From an uncultured Verrucomicrobiales bacterium (lineage in GTDB: Bacteria > Verrucomicrobiota > Verrucomicrobiia > Verrucomicrobiales > DEV007): a DNA stretch of 59,111 nucleotides. The translations under genes and the position numbers were made by a program. The first letter of the stretch is position 1; the number at the start of each line of letters is the position of its first letter. Below the pieces are notes generated by a model. It was not told the origin of the DNA, made no database searches, and worked only from the letters and a program-made list of their open reading frames with translations. The DNA lies in contig CALSSN010000020.1 in the NCBI GenBank assembly GCA_943789025.1, positions 1 to 59,111 on the forward strand. Direction: 5' to 3'. Positions 27,230 to 36,093 of the stretch are shown in pieces.

Positions 27230-27982
27230 ATGCTTCTCCCGCGAAATGGATTCTCTGGTTTCTCTTCCGGGCTGAGGATTTTTCTGACACTTGTCTGTGG
27301 CCTCTCTTTTCACCCGTGCATTGCAGCGGAAAAAGAGGTTGCTCCGCCAACGAAGAATTCCGCAGAGCCTTTCCTCCTCGGGGCAGCAGATGCAGAAAAA
27401 GTCGGCAAGCTCCCGGAATTCACGCAAGGACTTTCTTATCAGGCCGCCGTAGCATTCGGCAAGGCAGATTGGACAACGGCCAAAGAGGCCTACCTCAAGA
27501 TGCTTGAGGAACATCCCGACAATGCACTTGCTCTGACCAATCTCGCTACTGTCGAACACAGGTCTGGCGATTTAGAATCTGCCCTTGAGCACTTGAATAA
27601 AGCCGTTTCGCTCACCCCAGGATTATCTCAAGCGTGGATCCTCAAAGGACTCATCCACTTCGAGGGAGGTGACAGTAATCTCGCCATTTCAGCTTTGACC
27701 AGAGCTCTTCATGAGGATCCGCTCGACCCAAGGCCCCATAATTACCTCGGTGTCGTGATCAAAGATCTCGGCTGGCTTCATGGTGCTGAGCAGGAATTGC
27801 AGCGTGCCATTGAGCTGGACACTTCCTACGCCGACGCGCATTTCAATCTCGCTTTGCTTTATCTCGATCATCGCCCGCCGGCACGGGAGCTGGCGCGGCG
27901 GCACTATGAGCGCGCGCTCAAGCTGGGCTCCCAGCCAGACGAAATTGCAGAGCGTAGAATCAAAGGGGACGATGGTGGTTAG
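27230..27982 (+). CDS. Exported TPR protein
   Basis: This 250-residue protein has an N-terminal signal peptide (FLTLVCGLSFHPCIAAE, cleavage near residue 32). At least four TPR-like units follow: LSYQAAVAFGKADWTTAKEA, ALALTNLATVEHRSGDLESA, AWILKGLIHFEGGDSNLAI and HNYLGVVIKDLGWLHGAEQ. It likely acts as a periplasmic protein-interaction scaffold. It is transcribed divergently from lexA across an 80-base gap that contains the operator, so SOS control is possible. Confidence 0.78.
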   Translation: MLLPRNGFSGFSSGLRIFLTLVCGLSFHPCIAAEKEVAPPTKNSAEPFLLGAADAEKVGKLPEFTQGLSYQAAVAFGKADWTTAKEAYLKMLEEHPDNALALTNLATVEHRSGDLESALEHLNKAVSLTPGLSQAWILKGLIHFEGGDSNLAISALTRALHEDPLDPRPHNYLGVVIKDLGWLHGAEQELQRAIELDTSYADAHFNLALLYLDHRPPARELARRHYERALKLGSQPDEIAERRIKGDDGG

Positions 27983-28022
27983 TACTGGAGCCTGCGAGTA
28001 ATTCCGAAAACCAACTAAGCGG

Positions 28023-29240
28023 ATGAGAGCGATTACCAGAGAACTTGCCGAGATCGCCTCTGCAGGATTGTTGCGGGATCTTCGCTATCTGGAAACCGGC
28101 CAGGGATCGAGGATCGAGATCGACGGGCGTTCCTTGCTCAATTTTTCTTCCAACGACTATCTTGGGCTCGCCGGTGACGCGAGGATTTGTCAGGCGGCAT
28201 CCCGTGCTGCGATAGAATTCGGAGCAGGCTCGGGAGCATCACGTCTTATCTCAGGCGGCTTGCCTCCGCATCGGGAATTCGAGACAACTGCCGCACGCTT
28301 TTTCGGAACCGAGGCCGCCCTCTGTTTCGCTAATGGCTATGCCGCAGCACTCGGAACTCTGGGTGCATTTCTCAGAAAAGGAGATGTCGCCATCGTCGAC
28401 AAGCTTTGTCACGCCTGTCTGATCGATGGTGTCCGGCTCAGTGGCGCGACCCTCCGCGTGTTTCCTCACAATCGAGTGGACAAGTTGCGTCAGCTCCTTG
28501 CCTGGGCGTTTTCGAAGGTCGATCCGTATGATGGCAGGGTCCTTGTGATCACCGAATCAATTTTCAGCATGGACGGAGACCAAGCACGGCTCTCTGAGAT
28601 CGTGCAAGCAACGAAAGAAACAGGTGCGCTTCTCATGCTCGACGAAGCGCACGCAATCGGATTGCTGGGAGAGGGAGGCCGCGGACTTGCAGAAGCGGAA
28701 GGAGTTGCCCGAAGCATCGATCTTCGCATGGGAACTATGGGGAAAGCGGTTGGAGCGGCAGGAGGGATTGTCGCGGGAAGTGAAGAAGCAATCGCACTTC
28801 TCTGGAATCGGGCCCGGAGCTTTATTTTCTCCACCGCGCCACCTCCAGCGCAGGCGGCGGCGGCGACCGAAGGGCTCAATTTGATCGCCTCCTCAGAAGG
28901 AGATCAACTTCGCAGCCGTTTGCGGGCACGCATCGATCAGTTCCACGCTGCCCTGGGAGGAGCAATTCCTCGCGCTGTCACCAGCGACCACGAGAAGGGC
29001 AACCCGCCCTCGCTGCTCTCGCCGATTCTTCCCGTCTTTATCGGAGATGAAAAACTGGCCGTCGGAATCTCGCAGGAACTGCGCAAGGAAGGGGTCCTGT
29101 GCCCGGCCTTGCGGTATCCTACGGTGGCCCGCGGATCGGCGCGCTTACGCATCACCCTGAGCGCCGCGCATGAACCTGACCAGATCGAAACTCTTGTCAC
29201 TTGCTTGCGCAGGGCGCTCCCGCAACAGATGATGAAATAA
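28023..29240 (+). CDS. bioF: 8-amino-7-oxononanoate synthase-like PLP enzyme
   Basis: This 405-residue protein of the alpha-oxoamine synthase family condenses pimeloyl thioester and alanine in biotin synthesis if it is a true BioF. Visible motifs are NFSSNDYLGLAG, GAGSGASRLISGG, the PLP-contacting DEAHAIGLLG and the Schiff-base lysine in MGTMGKAVGAAGG. The ATG at 28023 lies 40 bases after the TPR gene. No other biotin genes are nearby, so related activities (such as 2-amino-3-ketobutyrate CoA ligase) cannot be fully excluded. Its last 96 bases overlap the convergent glycosyltransferase. Confidence 0.88.
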   Translation: MRAITRELAEIASAGLLRDLRYLETGQGSRIEIDGRSLLNFSSNDYLGLAGDARICQAASRAAIEFGAGSGASRLISGGLPPHREFETTAARFFGTEAALCFANGYAAALGTLGAFLRKGDVAIVDKLCHACLIDGVRLSGATLRVFPHNRVDKLRQLLAWAFSKVDPYDGRVLVITESIFSMDGDQARLSEIVQATKETGALLMLDEAHAIGLLGEGGRGLAEAEGVARSIDLRMGTMGKAVGAAGGIVAGSEEAIALLWNRARSFIFSTAPPPAQAAAATEGLNLIASSEGDQLRSRLRARIDQFHAALGGAIPRAVTSDHEKGNPPSLLSPILPVFIGDEKLAVGISQELRKEGVLCPALRYPTVARGSARLRITLSAAHEPDQIETLVTCLRRALPQQMMK

Positions 29241-30473
29241 GCCAAGGTTCTTTCGAAATAAATGTGCCAATCTTCCAGCTGTAGCCTCGAGTTTGAACAA
29301 CTCATCAGCGCGCGCTCGGCCCGCAGCGCCCAGCTTTGAGGAGAGCAGAGGATTGCAAACAAGTTGCTCCAGAGCGTGGGCGGTACCTTCCACATCTCCA
29401 GGCTCTACCAGATACCCGGTCTCGCCCTCTTTAACCATCTCGGGAACTCCCGCGAGCCTTGTTGAGACGCAGGGAACTCCGGCGGCCATAGCTTCCATAA
29501 TCACGGTAGGGAGATTATCCATCCCCCCGTCTTGTTCCACCACACAGGGGAGGGCGAAGACGTGAGTGTCTTGCAGCAGAAGAGTATGAATTTCTGAAGA
29601 AGGCAGACTCCCCGCCAACACGACCCTCTCTTTCAGGTCCTTGGAGGAGATCGCTTCACGAAGCGCTTCCTCGAGGGGCCCCTCACCGATAATTTTGCAG
29701 GTAAAAGCGATTTTACGGTCACGAAGAATGGCGCAGGCGTCGATAAGGTCTGCAAAACCTTTTTTCTCGATCAGGCGGCCGATACTGACGATTTGGCGGG
29801 AGCCGATGCCTTGAGCGGAAGCGCCCGGAGAAAGTGGAAAACCGTCTAGATCAATCCCGTTGAAGACGCGATGAATCTTACCCGCATCTTTGGGGAATCG
29901 CTTCCGCATCCAATCGCCGCTGTGATCGCTCACCGTGGCAACGAATCGGGCGTCTCGGACGAGGCCAGCCAGCAGGGGGGTTACTTCACTCTCGAGCTGA
30001 CAAAAAAGATCATTGGCATGCCCGGTGAACGAATAGCCCACGCCGTGAATCCTTCGCAACCACCAGAGCACCCGCGCGCCGATCCCCGCAAAGTGAGAGT
30101 GCGCATGACGCACCCGGATGCGGCCGCCACCCAACTCACGCAGGTGATGTCCGATATATGCGGCCTCGTAAATTCTGAGCTTGTCCGGACGATCGCCCCA
30201 ATGCCGCAAGAGCAGAACAACCGTCTGCGGCAGCTCTCCCGCTTGCTTAAGCCTTTTTACCTTATCGACCAATTCTTTTTCCGGAGGCAAAGCGTGGACG
30301 CGCTCCCGAAGTTCAGCTGGATAGTTCGTTACCGCCTCTTCTGAAGTGTCTCGAATTGAAAAAAGAACCGGCGTCAGGCCCTGACGCTCCATCTCAAGGA
30401 CTTCACGAATACAGAAAGTCTGGGTGAAAGTAGGAAACCGTTCGAAAACGTATGCAAGATAACTGCCAGACAT
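29145..30473 (-). CDS. Family 4 glycosyltransferase
   Basis: This 442-residue protein begins with YLAYVFERFPTFTQTFCIRE, the usual opening of polysaccharide GT4 enzymes. The N domain includes HAHSHFAG and YSFTGHANDLF, the hinge region has IHRVFNGIDLDGFPL, and the C domain carries SIGRLIEKKGFADLIDA and the retaining E-x7-E element TVIMEAMAAGVPCVSTRLAG. It presumably adds a sugar to a cell-surface glycan in the cytoplasm. It is a clear paralogue of the GT at 43.6 kb. Its 3' end overlaps bioF antisense by 96 bases and its 5' end overlaps the next minus gene by 100 bases. Confidence 0.93.
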   Translation of the reverse strand: MSGSYLAYVFERFPTFTQTFCIREVLEMERQGLTPVLFSIRDTSEEAVTNYPAELRERVHALPPEKELVDKVKRLKQAGELPQTVVLLLRHWGDRPDKLRIYEAAYIGHHLRELGGGRIRVRHAHSHFAGIGARVLWWLRRIHGVGYSFTGHANDLFCQLESEVTPLLAGLVRDARFVATVSDHSGDWMRKRFPKDAGKIHRVFNGIDLDGFPLSPGASAQGIGSRQIVSIGRLIEKKGFADLIDACAILRDRKIAFTCKIIGEGPLEEALREAISSKDLKERVVLAGSLPSSEIHTLLLQDTHVFALPCVVEQDGGMDNLPTVIMEAMAAGVPCVSTRLAGVPEMVKEGETGYLVEPGDVEGTAHALEQLVCNPLLSSKLGAAGRARADELFKLEATAGRLAHLFRKNLGLFHHLLRERPAQASDKSFDLVRFMRGAQGDA

Positions 30474-30880
30474 GATTTGCAGACCCTTCCGTTCTTATTT
30501 CCCAGACGGAAGCGGCAACCACAATACATGCAAGTGAACCTGAGGCGTGTCAGGATATCAAGGATCGCGGTTGCCTTGTGGGTGAGGAAGAAAATTCTGC
30601 GCGCCTTTTTATGCTTCTTGCACCGCTGTGTTTTCAAGACCGTTCCGAGACAAAGAGGGCAGAGGATATGTCTTCGATAAATCTTGCTGCCAATGAAAAC
30701 GACCAGCCAGACAGCGAAAAGCTTCAGAAAGATCATCCCGTAATGCCTCTCTCCCTCACTGGAAATCAGCATTGCCAGCGTCCAGCCACACCCGACCAGT
30801 AACAGAAACTGTACGAGATCGATGCCAATCGCGACGAAGATTTTTTTAGGACGGCGAAAGGTTTGCGGCCTGCTCTGCAT
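30374..30880 (-). CDS. Small membrane protein with zinc-ribbon-like cysteines
   Basis: This encodes about 168 residues from ATG 30880 (an in-frame ATG at 30937 would add 19 residues). Two TM helices (DLVQFLLLVGCGWTLAMLI and FLKLFAVWLVVFIGS) are followed by CPLC ... CKKH and then CMYCGCRF ... VCKSC, a likely zinc-binding pair of knuckles. The final ~33 residues (after CKSC) overlap the glycosyltransferase gene in another frame and have non-native-looking composition, so the true stop may have been lost by a frameshift. I do not recognise the family. Confidence 0.6.
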   Translation of the reverse strand: MQSRPQTFRRPKKIFVAIGIDLVQFLLLVGCGWTLAMLISSEGERHYGMIFLKLFAVWLVVFIGSKIYRRHILCPLCLGTVLKTQRCKKHKKARRIFFLTHKATAILDILTRLRFTCMYCGCRFRLGNKNGRVCKSCLAVILHTFSNGFLLSPRLSVFVKSLRWSVRA

Positions 30881-31141
30881 GGTCGTCTGCTGTGTCGATT
30901 TTTTCGGAACCAAAAAGGGTGAGAACGAGCGCCTCACGATGCTCCTAGGATACGCTCCGCCATGCGGCTGTAAACAGGCTCTTCAACATCGAATTCTCAC
31001 TCTCATTCCATTGCCTCAAGCCCGGGATCCAAAGGAACGTTCTGGAAGTTTCATCACGCTCAGGCTCATGAAACCGCGCGGTCCTCTTTGCTGCTGACAG
31101 TCTGACTGGAAACAGCTAAGGTTTACAGGAACGCCGATGGA

Positions 31142-31771
31142 ATGTCTTCATTAAGAATCCTCATGAGCCCTCTCAAGGCCGCCTTCCTTGCAGTTTGTCT
31201 TATCGCGTCGGCGCTTTTTTTTCTGACAGGAAATTCCATCGCAGGAAGTTTCACCACCGTGGTGATTGATCCCGGACATGGCGGCAAGGACAAGGGAGCG
31301 TTCTGGTATGGAGTAAAAGAAAAAACTCTCACCCTTGATGTCGCACTCAGGGTGGAAAAACTCCTGAAAGCCCGGGGCTTAAGAACAGCGTTGACTCGTC
31401 GCAGTGATGTTTACACCTCTCTGGATCAACGTGCGGCGATCGCGAATCGTTATTCCCGGTCGATCTTTGTCAGCATTCACTTCAACGCGCACACCAACCG
31501 CTCGATCAAAGGACTGGAAACCTTCTACAGCAGCAGTGCGGGAAGGAACATCGCGAGGGCAGTGCAACGTCGCATCGTTTACAAGATCAAAGGCAAAAAC
31601 AGAGGAATCAAAAAAAGTGTATTCGCTGTCCTGATGAGAACCCGTGCGCCCGCCATCCTGATTGAAGCAGGTTTTCTCAGTAATCTCTCAGAGGGCCGGC
31701 GATGTCAGACAGAGTGGTACCGACAAACTCTGGCACAGGCCATCGTAGACGGAATTCTTTCGACACGTTAG
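31142..31771 (+). CDS. N-acetylmuramoyl-L-alanine amidase (Amidase_3)
   Basis: This 209-residue exported enzyme has a signal segment (FLAVCLIASALFFLTG) and cleaves the lactyl-amide bond of peptidoglycan. Zinc-site motifs are present: VVIDPGHGGKDKGAF, the second histidine in SIHFNAHTN, and the catalytic glutamate in ILIEAGFLSN. No extra substrate-binding domain is attached, so it is a minimal catalytic unit. The start could also be the ATG seven codons downstream. Confidence 0.92.
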   Translation: MSSLRILMSPLKAAFLAVCLIASALFFLTGNSIAGSFTTVVIDPGHGGKDKGAFWYGVKEKTLTLDVALRVEKLLKARGLRTALTRRSDVYTSLDQRAAIANRYSRSIFVSIHFNAHTNRSIKGLETFYSSSAGRNIARAVQRRIVYKIKGKNRGIKKSVFAVLMRTRAPAILIEAGFLSNLSEGRRCQTEWYRQTLAQAIVDGILSTR

Positions 31772-31818
31772 TTCCTCCCCGTGCAAAGTGGGGCCATCAA
31801 GACTACCAGAAAAGGCCA

Positions 31819-32865
31819 ATGGAAAGCAAAGAAGAGCATCGAATCGAGTTAAAAAAGAAGGCCTTTTACCCTGTGACCAGAGATCTCACCGAGTATCTCA
31901 AGATGTATGGCCATACAGCGGACATTCCAAACCTCTACCACGACCTCATGGGGTTTCGGGACAGCTGTCCCCTTTTCGATCGCGAGGGGGAGGATACGCT
32001 CTGGCTCACGGTTGTCTACGAACCCTCCTTTATGGGACCGCTTAACGAGAGACTTACCCGGATTTATGCAAAACTGAAAACGGGAGAAACAAGAATCTCT
32101 GAGCACCTCTTTGTCGAGCGAATCGATTTCTGCGAATTTGGCAACTCCCGACCATTTCGCATTCGGGTGGTCAATCAGTTCAACGACAACTATGACCATT
32201 TTTACGTCAAAGTGGCCGACGCTAACCGAATTTACGGCCTTGAGTTCGAGGACATTCTTTCACCGAATCGGATTAACTACCTCGTCCGGGACGACACCCT
32301 GATCGAAGAACATATCGCTGGAATTCCCGGAGACATCTTTATCGAACGTTATTTCGATCGCCCGGATACCAACCGAGTCCGGTTAGCAAAGGAATTTGTT
32401 AAATTCAGCCAGCGTTCTTTCATCCGTCTTCTGGGTGACATGCGCTCTTACAACTTTGTCGTCGACATGACGCCGGACTTTGAAGCGGTGCAGTACCGTG
32501 TCCGGGCGATTGATTTTGACCAGCAGGCCTACGAAGGACACCTCAGGATGTATCTTCCGCAGTTTTTTTCAGAGAACTCGCAGGTCGTGGAACTTTGCAC
32601 CAAATTGCTGAACTACGAAGCGATGCGCCAATACCAGGACGAAGAGCGGTCCTTACTTAAGCGGCGCTACAACCTTGCTCTTCCTCGTCTCGCTATGCTC
32701 TTCAATCTCCTCGACAAAGAACCATGCTCATCCCCGGACAAGATCACTCAGCTCGCAGAGGAACTCGGCGAATTTCATAATTCGGATCAGTTCAAGGAGA
32801 TCACCACGACGGGTGAGCTGATCCGAACGAATATTGAAGTCGAGCTGGCCAAAGTTGCCGGCTGA
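31819..32865 (+). CDS. Conserved-looking hypothetical protein with a kinase-like C-terminal signature
   Basis: This 348-residue cytosolic protein starts at ATG 31819 (MESKEEHRIELKKKAFYPVT), 47 bases after the amidase gene. No known family is obvious. The segment LLGDMRSYNFVVDM, followed about 15 residues later by AIDFDQQAYEG, resembles the catalytic-loop Asn and metal-binding Asp (DFD) of phosphotransferase/HipA-like kinase folds. No glycine-rich loop is evident, however. The in-frame extension to 31702 is inside the amidase gene and is ignored. Confidence 0.6.
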   Translation: MESKEEHRIELKKKAFYPVTRDLTEYLKMYGHTADIPNLYHDLMGFRDSCPLFDREGEDTLWLTVVYEPSFMGPLNERLTRIYAKLKTGETRISEHLFVERIDFCEFGNSRPFRIRVVNQFNDNYDHFYVKVADANRIYGLEFEDILSPNRINYLVRDDTLIEEHIAGIPGDIFIERYFDRPDTNRVRLAKEFVKFSQRSFIRLLGDMRSYNFVVDMTPDFEAVQYRVRAIDFDQQAYEGHLRMYLPQFFSENSQVVELCTKLLNYEAMRQYQDEERSLLKRRYNLALPRLAMLFNLLDKEPCSSPDKITQLAEELGEFHNSDQFKEITTTGELIRTNIEVELAKVAG

Positions 32866-32958
32866 TAACAACGACAACAACAAGGAACACGCTGTGTTGT
32901 ATCGCGGGGTTCCCGAAGTTACGCGGTCGCCTCAGCCAAACTGAACCGGCACGGCCAC

Positions 32959-33855
32959 TCAGGGGATTTCACCAGCTGCGTTCTCGCCCGGCGGAGAACC
33001 CTGATCTGAGAGTGGACATCCGCACATTTTGCAGAAGCGGGCTTGCTGGTCGTGTCCGCGACGTCCACACTCGCCACACTCGCGGACATCCATGGGCACC
33101 TCATCACGTTCGCGCTGTAACTCGGAAGTTACAATTCCAGTGGGCACCGCAATGATAGCAAAGCCAGTAAGCATCATCACGGAAGCCAGCATTTTTCCGG
33201 CCACAGTGACGGGTGCAATGTCGCCGTAGCCTACCGTGGTGATTGTGACGATGCCCCAGTAAATCGACTGAGGAATACTGGTGAAGCTGGAGTCTTCTGC
33301 TCCGCTTTCCAGCAAATACATCAAGGTGCCCTCGATACTGACGATGGCGAGGACGCTAAAGATAAAGACCGCGATCTTGGAACGGCTGGCCAGCAGTGCG
33401 TTGATGAGCAGGTTCGCCTGCCCCATATGATGCGCCATCTTGAGGACACGAAACATCCGGAGCAATCGAAGAATCCGGATGACGATGAGATGGCCTGACC
33501 CGGTGAAGAAAATCTCTAGGTAAGTTGGAATGATCGACAGGAGATCCACGATTCCAAAGAAACTGAAAATATAACGGCGCTTCTGACGAACCACCCAGAT
33601 GCGGACCACATACTCGGCCGTGAACAGCAGGGTGAATATCCACTCGAAGAGATAAAGCAGTGCCCCATGCTTTTCCTTCAGCGGCTCGACGCTCTCGATC
33701 ATTACCACGGTCACACTGCCTCCGATGGCCCATAAAAGAATTACATCGAACCACTTGGCTGCCGGCGTGTCAGAAAGAAAAATGATACGCCAGAGGCGCT
33801 CCCGCAGGGAACTTCCCCGGTGCTCGTCGGCTCGTTTGAAAGGCTGGTCGATCAT
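32959..33855 (-). CDS. Voltage-gated potassium-channel-like ion transporter with C-terminal zinc ribbon
   Basis: This 298-residue protein has six TM segments. The S4-like helix is basic (VIRILRLLRMFRVLKMAHHM) and the pore contains the potassium selectivity filter in TITTVGYGDIAP. After S6 a short cytosolic tail carries four cysteines, ECGECGRRGHDQQARFCKMC, a zinc-ribbon-like element unusual for this family. It probably conducts potassium in the inner membrane. Confidence 0.9.
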   Translation of the reverse strand: MIDQPFKRADEHRGSSLRERLWRIIFLSDTPAAKWFDVILLWAIGGSVTVVMIESVEPLKEKHGALLYLFEWIFTLLFTAEYVVRIWVVRQKRRYIFSFFGIVDLLSIIPTYLEIFFTGSGHLIVIRILRLLRMFRVLKMAHHMGQANLLINALLASRSKIAVFIFSVLAIVSIEGTLMYLLESGAEDSSFTSIPQSIYWGIVTITTVGYGDIAPVTVAGKMLASVMMLTGFAIIAVPTGIVTSELQRERDEVPMDVRECGECGRRGHDQQARFCKMCGCPLSDQGSPPGENAAGEIP

Positions 33856-34152
33856 GGTCGCGGAGGCATACCGATATCTGTCTGCACCCGTTTAAGCACG
33901 AATCGTAGAAACCGTCAAAGGCGCATTGGCGAATCTGTCTTATCCGCGCCTTTCTTTTCCCTCAATACTCGGCTACCAACCGCGAAAAAGTTGCCATTAG
34001 CAAAGCAAATTCATGCGAGGTGGCTGTGACAGCTTCGCGAAGAGGGCGGGTGCCACTCCCCGAAAATGGTAAAGACCGTGAGGCTCGGACGCCGGAGTGA
34101 CGGCGGCCGAGACAGATGTGGAATGATGGCGCCATCAAGTGGAACCGTAGTG
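33856..34152. other. Intergenic region downstream of the sulfurtransferase
   Basis: No gene is supported. Short minus-strand frames here are read-through shadows of the sulfurtransferase gene. No terminator with a clear T-run was found. Confidence 0.4.
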
Positions 34153-35019
34153 CTAGCAACCCTTCTCGATCGGGTTGCCAACCATGTTGCCCCACTCCGT
34201 CCACGAACCATCGTAGTTGCGCACTTTTTCGTAACCGAGCAGGTATTTGAGGACAAACCAGGTGTGACTCGAGCGCTCGCCGATCCGGCAGTAGGCAATG
34301 ATGTCGTCGTCTTTGGCGAAGCCAAGTTCTTCCTCGTAAATGGCGCGCAGTTCTGCGGCGGTCTTGAAGGTCGCATCCTCGTTGGCAGCGCGGGCCCACG
34401 GACAGGATGCTGCGCCCGGAATATGTCCGCCTCGGAGGACTCCCTCCTGGGGGTATTCCGGCATGTGCGTGATTTCACCCTTGAACTCGCCCGGGGACCG
34501 CACGTCGACCATCGGGAGTCCTGCCCGCTGGTGCGTGAGAGCCTCACCCTGGAAGGCGCGGATTTCTGAGTCGCGACGGCGAGGCGGTTCTGGATAATCG
34601 GTAGCTGGATGATTCGCGAGCTCACGAGTCACCTCGCGACCATCAGCGATCCACTTGTTACGGCCGCCATCGAGTAGTTTCGCATTGGTATGCCCGAAGA
34701 GCTGAAAGACCCAGAAAGCGTAGCATGCCCACCAGTTCGACTTGTCTCCGTAAAAGACCACCGTGGTATCTGGCGTGATCCCGTTGCGGCGGCAGATTTC
34801 CTGAAACCCCTTGGTATCGACGTAGTCACGGATCGTCTGATCATTCAGGTCTGCTCGCCAGTCGATGTGGACAGCACCCGGAATATGGCCGGTCTCGAAG
34901 AGCAGGACATCTTCATTGGACTCGACGATCCGAATCTCGGGATCCTCGAGATGATCAGCAAGCCAATCAGCGGAAACCAAGGCATCGGGGTGGGCGTAAT
35001 CTGCAAATTTATCAAACAT
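34153..35019 (-). CDS. Thiosulfate/3-mercaptopyruvate-type sulfurtransferase (tandem rhodanese)
   Basis: This 288-residue protein has two rhodanese domains. The N-terminal inactive one includes [17 protein letters not shown] and [17 protein letters not shown]. The C-terminal one has [24 protein letters not shown] and the active-site loop [13 protein letters not shown] with the catalytic cysteine. The CRIGERS loop is that of the thiosulfate sulfurtransferase subgroup. It transfers sulfane sulfur to cyanide or other thiol acceptors in the cytosol. Confidence 0.93.
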   Translation of the reverse strand: MFDKFADYAHPDALVSADWLADHLEDPEIRIVESNEDVLLFETGHIPGAVHIDWRADLNDQTIRDYVDTKGFQEICRRNGITPDTTVVFYGDKSNWWACYAFWVFQLFGHTNAKLLDGGRNKWIADGREVTRELANHPATDYPEPPRRRDSEIRAFQGEALTHQRAGLPMVDVRSPGEFKGEITHMPEYPQEGVLRGGHIPGAASCPWARAANEDATFKTAAELRAIYEEELGFAKDDDIIAYCRIGERSSHTWFVLKYLLGYEKVRNYDGSWTEWGNMVGNPIEKGC

Positions 35020-35195
35020 GAATCGAGCGGCGTAGCGGAATTATTTCCAGCTTTATGTGCCATGCTACGAGACCACAGGGTCGGCGAGGGTTCAACCTCT
35101 CAGCCAGACGATTTGCTATCGCGCCCCTGCGAGTTCCTGCCATGGCCGATGGCACAAGCTGGGAGCACGTGCATCGCCGTAGAGCCTGCGTTGGT

Positions 35196-35978
35196 TTACA
35201 ACTCCGAGGTCTCTTTTTGAGATAAAAGCCTGCTAGCCGAGACCGGCGGAAGTCCAGCTGCGAGGATCTCTTTTGCGGCCTTGATAGCCGGATATTTCGT
35301 TCGTCGAAACTCAATCACTCTCTCGTCGGGATCCCAGAGCACCCAACTGGCACGATGATCATCAACTTCTCTCGGCTGGCCAACTGACCCACAGGTGATG
35401 GCGCAGGCAAGATTGGCGGGAACAAAAAATCGGTCAGTTCCCAGGCCAGTGACTTTCGCATGTGCTTTGGGGTCAGCAAAGATAGCAAGCCGATGGGTGT
35501 GTCCGAAAAACCCGATGTTTCTCTTTTTCCCTCGGAGAATCTCGATCGTAGCGAGAGTAGAGGCAACGTCGGTAAGATAATGCCATTTCTCGGGCTCGTG
35601 AAGACTGGCATGGACGAGGACGCTTCCTTCCAGTTGATTGATCCAGGGAAGACTGTCCAGCCACTCAAGGGCGTCTTTGTCGAGCTGCTGCTCAGCCAGA
35701 GCGATGCCAGCCCACACCGGGTTCAACTTCCATCTTTCGGGAAGAATTCCTCTTCCCTGAGTGGCCAGAAGACCCAGATAGTAGTCGTGATTCCCCAGCA
35801 CACAGAGAGTCGAGCGTTCCCGGATGAGCGCTACACACGCAGCTGACTGCGATCCGTAGCCGACGGTGTCGCCGCCACAGACAATCTCCTCGATACCCAT
35901 GGCATCGATTTCAGCAAGCACCGCACGCAGGGCGTGGAGGTTCCCGTGAATGTCAGAGAGAATCGCTGTCTTCGGCAT
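35196..35978 (-). CDS. Metallophosphoesterase (YfcE/MJ0936-like)
   Basis: This 260-residue calcineurin-like phosphoesterase has the complete metal-site series: AILSDIHGNLHAL, CGGDTVGYG, VLGNHDYYLG, VHASLHEP and FFGHTHRLA. The opening I-L-S-D-I-H-G-N and G-D-x-V-G-Y-G places it with small cytosolic phosphodiesterases of unknown natural substrate. It lies 176 bases from the sulfurtransferase, same strand. Confidence 0.9.
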   Translation of the reverse strand: MPKTAILSDIHGNLHALRAVLAEIDAMGIEEIVCGGDTVGYGSQSAACVALIRERSTLCVLGNHDYYLGLLATQGRGILPERWKLNPVWAGIALAEQQLDKDALEWLDSLPWINQLEGSVLVHASLHEPEKWHYLTDVASTLATIEILRGKKRNIGFFGHTHRLAIFADPKAHAKVTGLGTDRFFVPANLACAITCGSVGQPREVDDHRASWVLWDPDERVIEFRRTKYPAIKAAKEILAAGLPPVSASRLLSQKETSEL

Positions 35979-36093
35979 GAAAAGTGTCTCTCAGCTTCCG
36001 TCTTTTCTCCTCCGGAGAGAATCGGGCGGAGGAAGAGGGACGTCCGGTAACAGGCTGCCCGAAGCCAATGTGCCTGCTACAGCCTTGTTCCTG

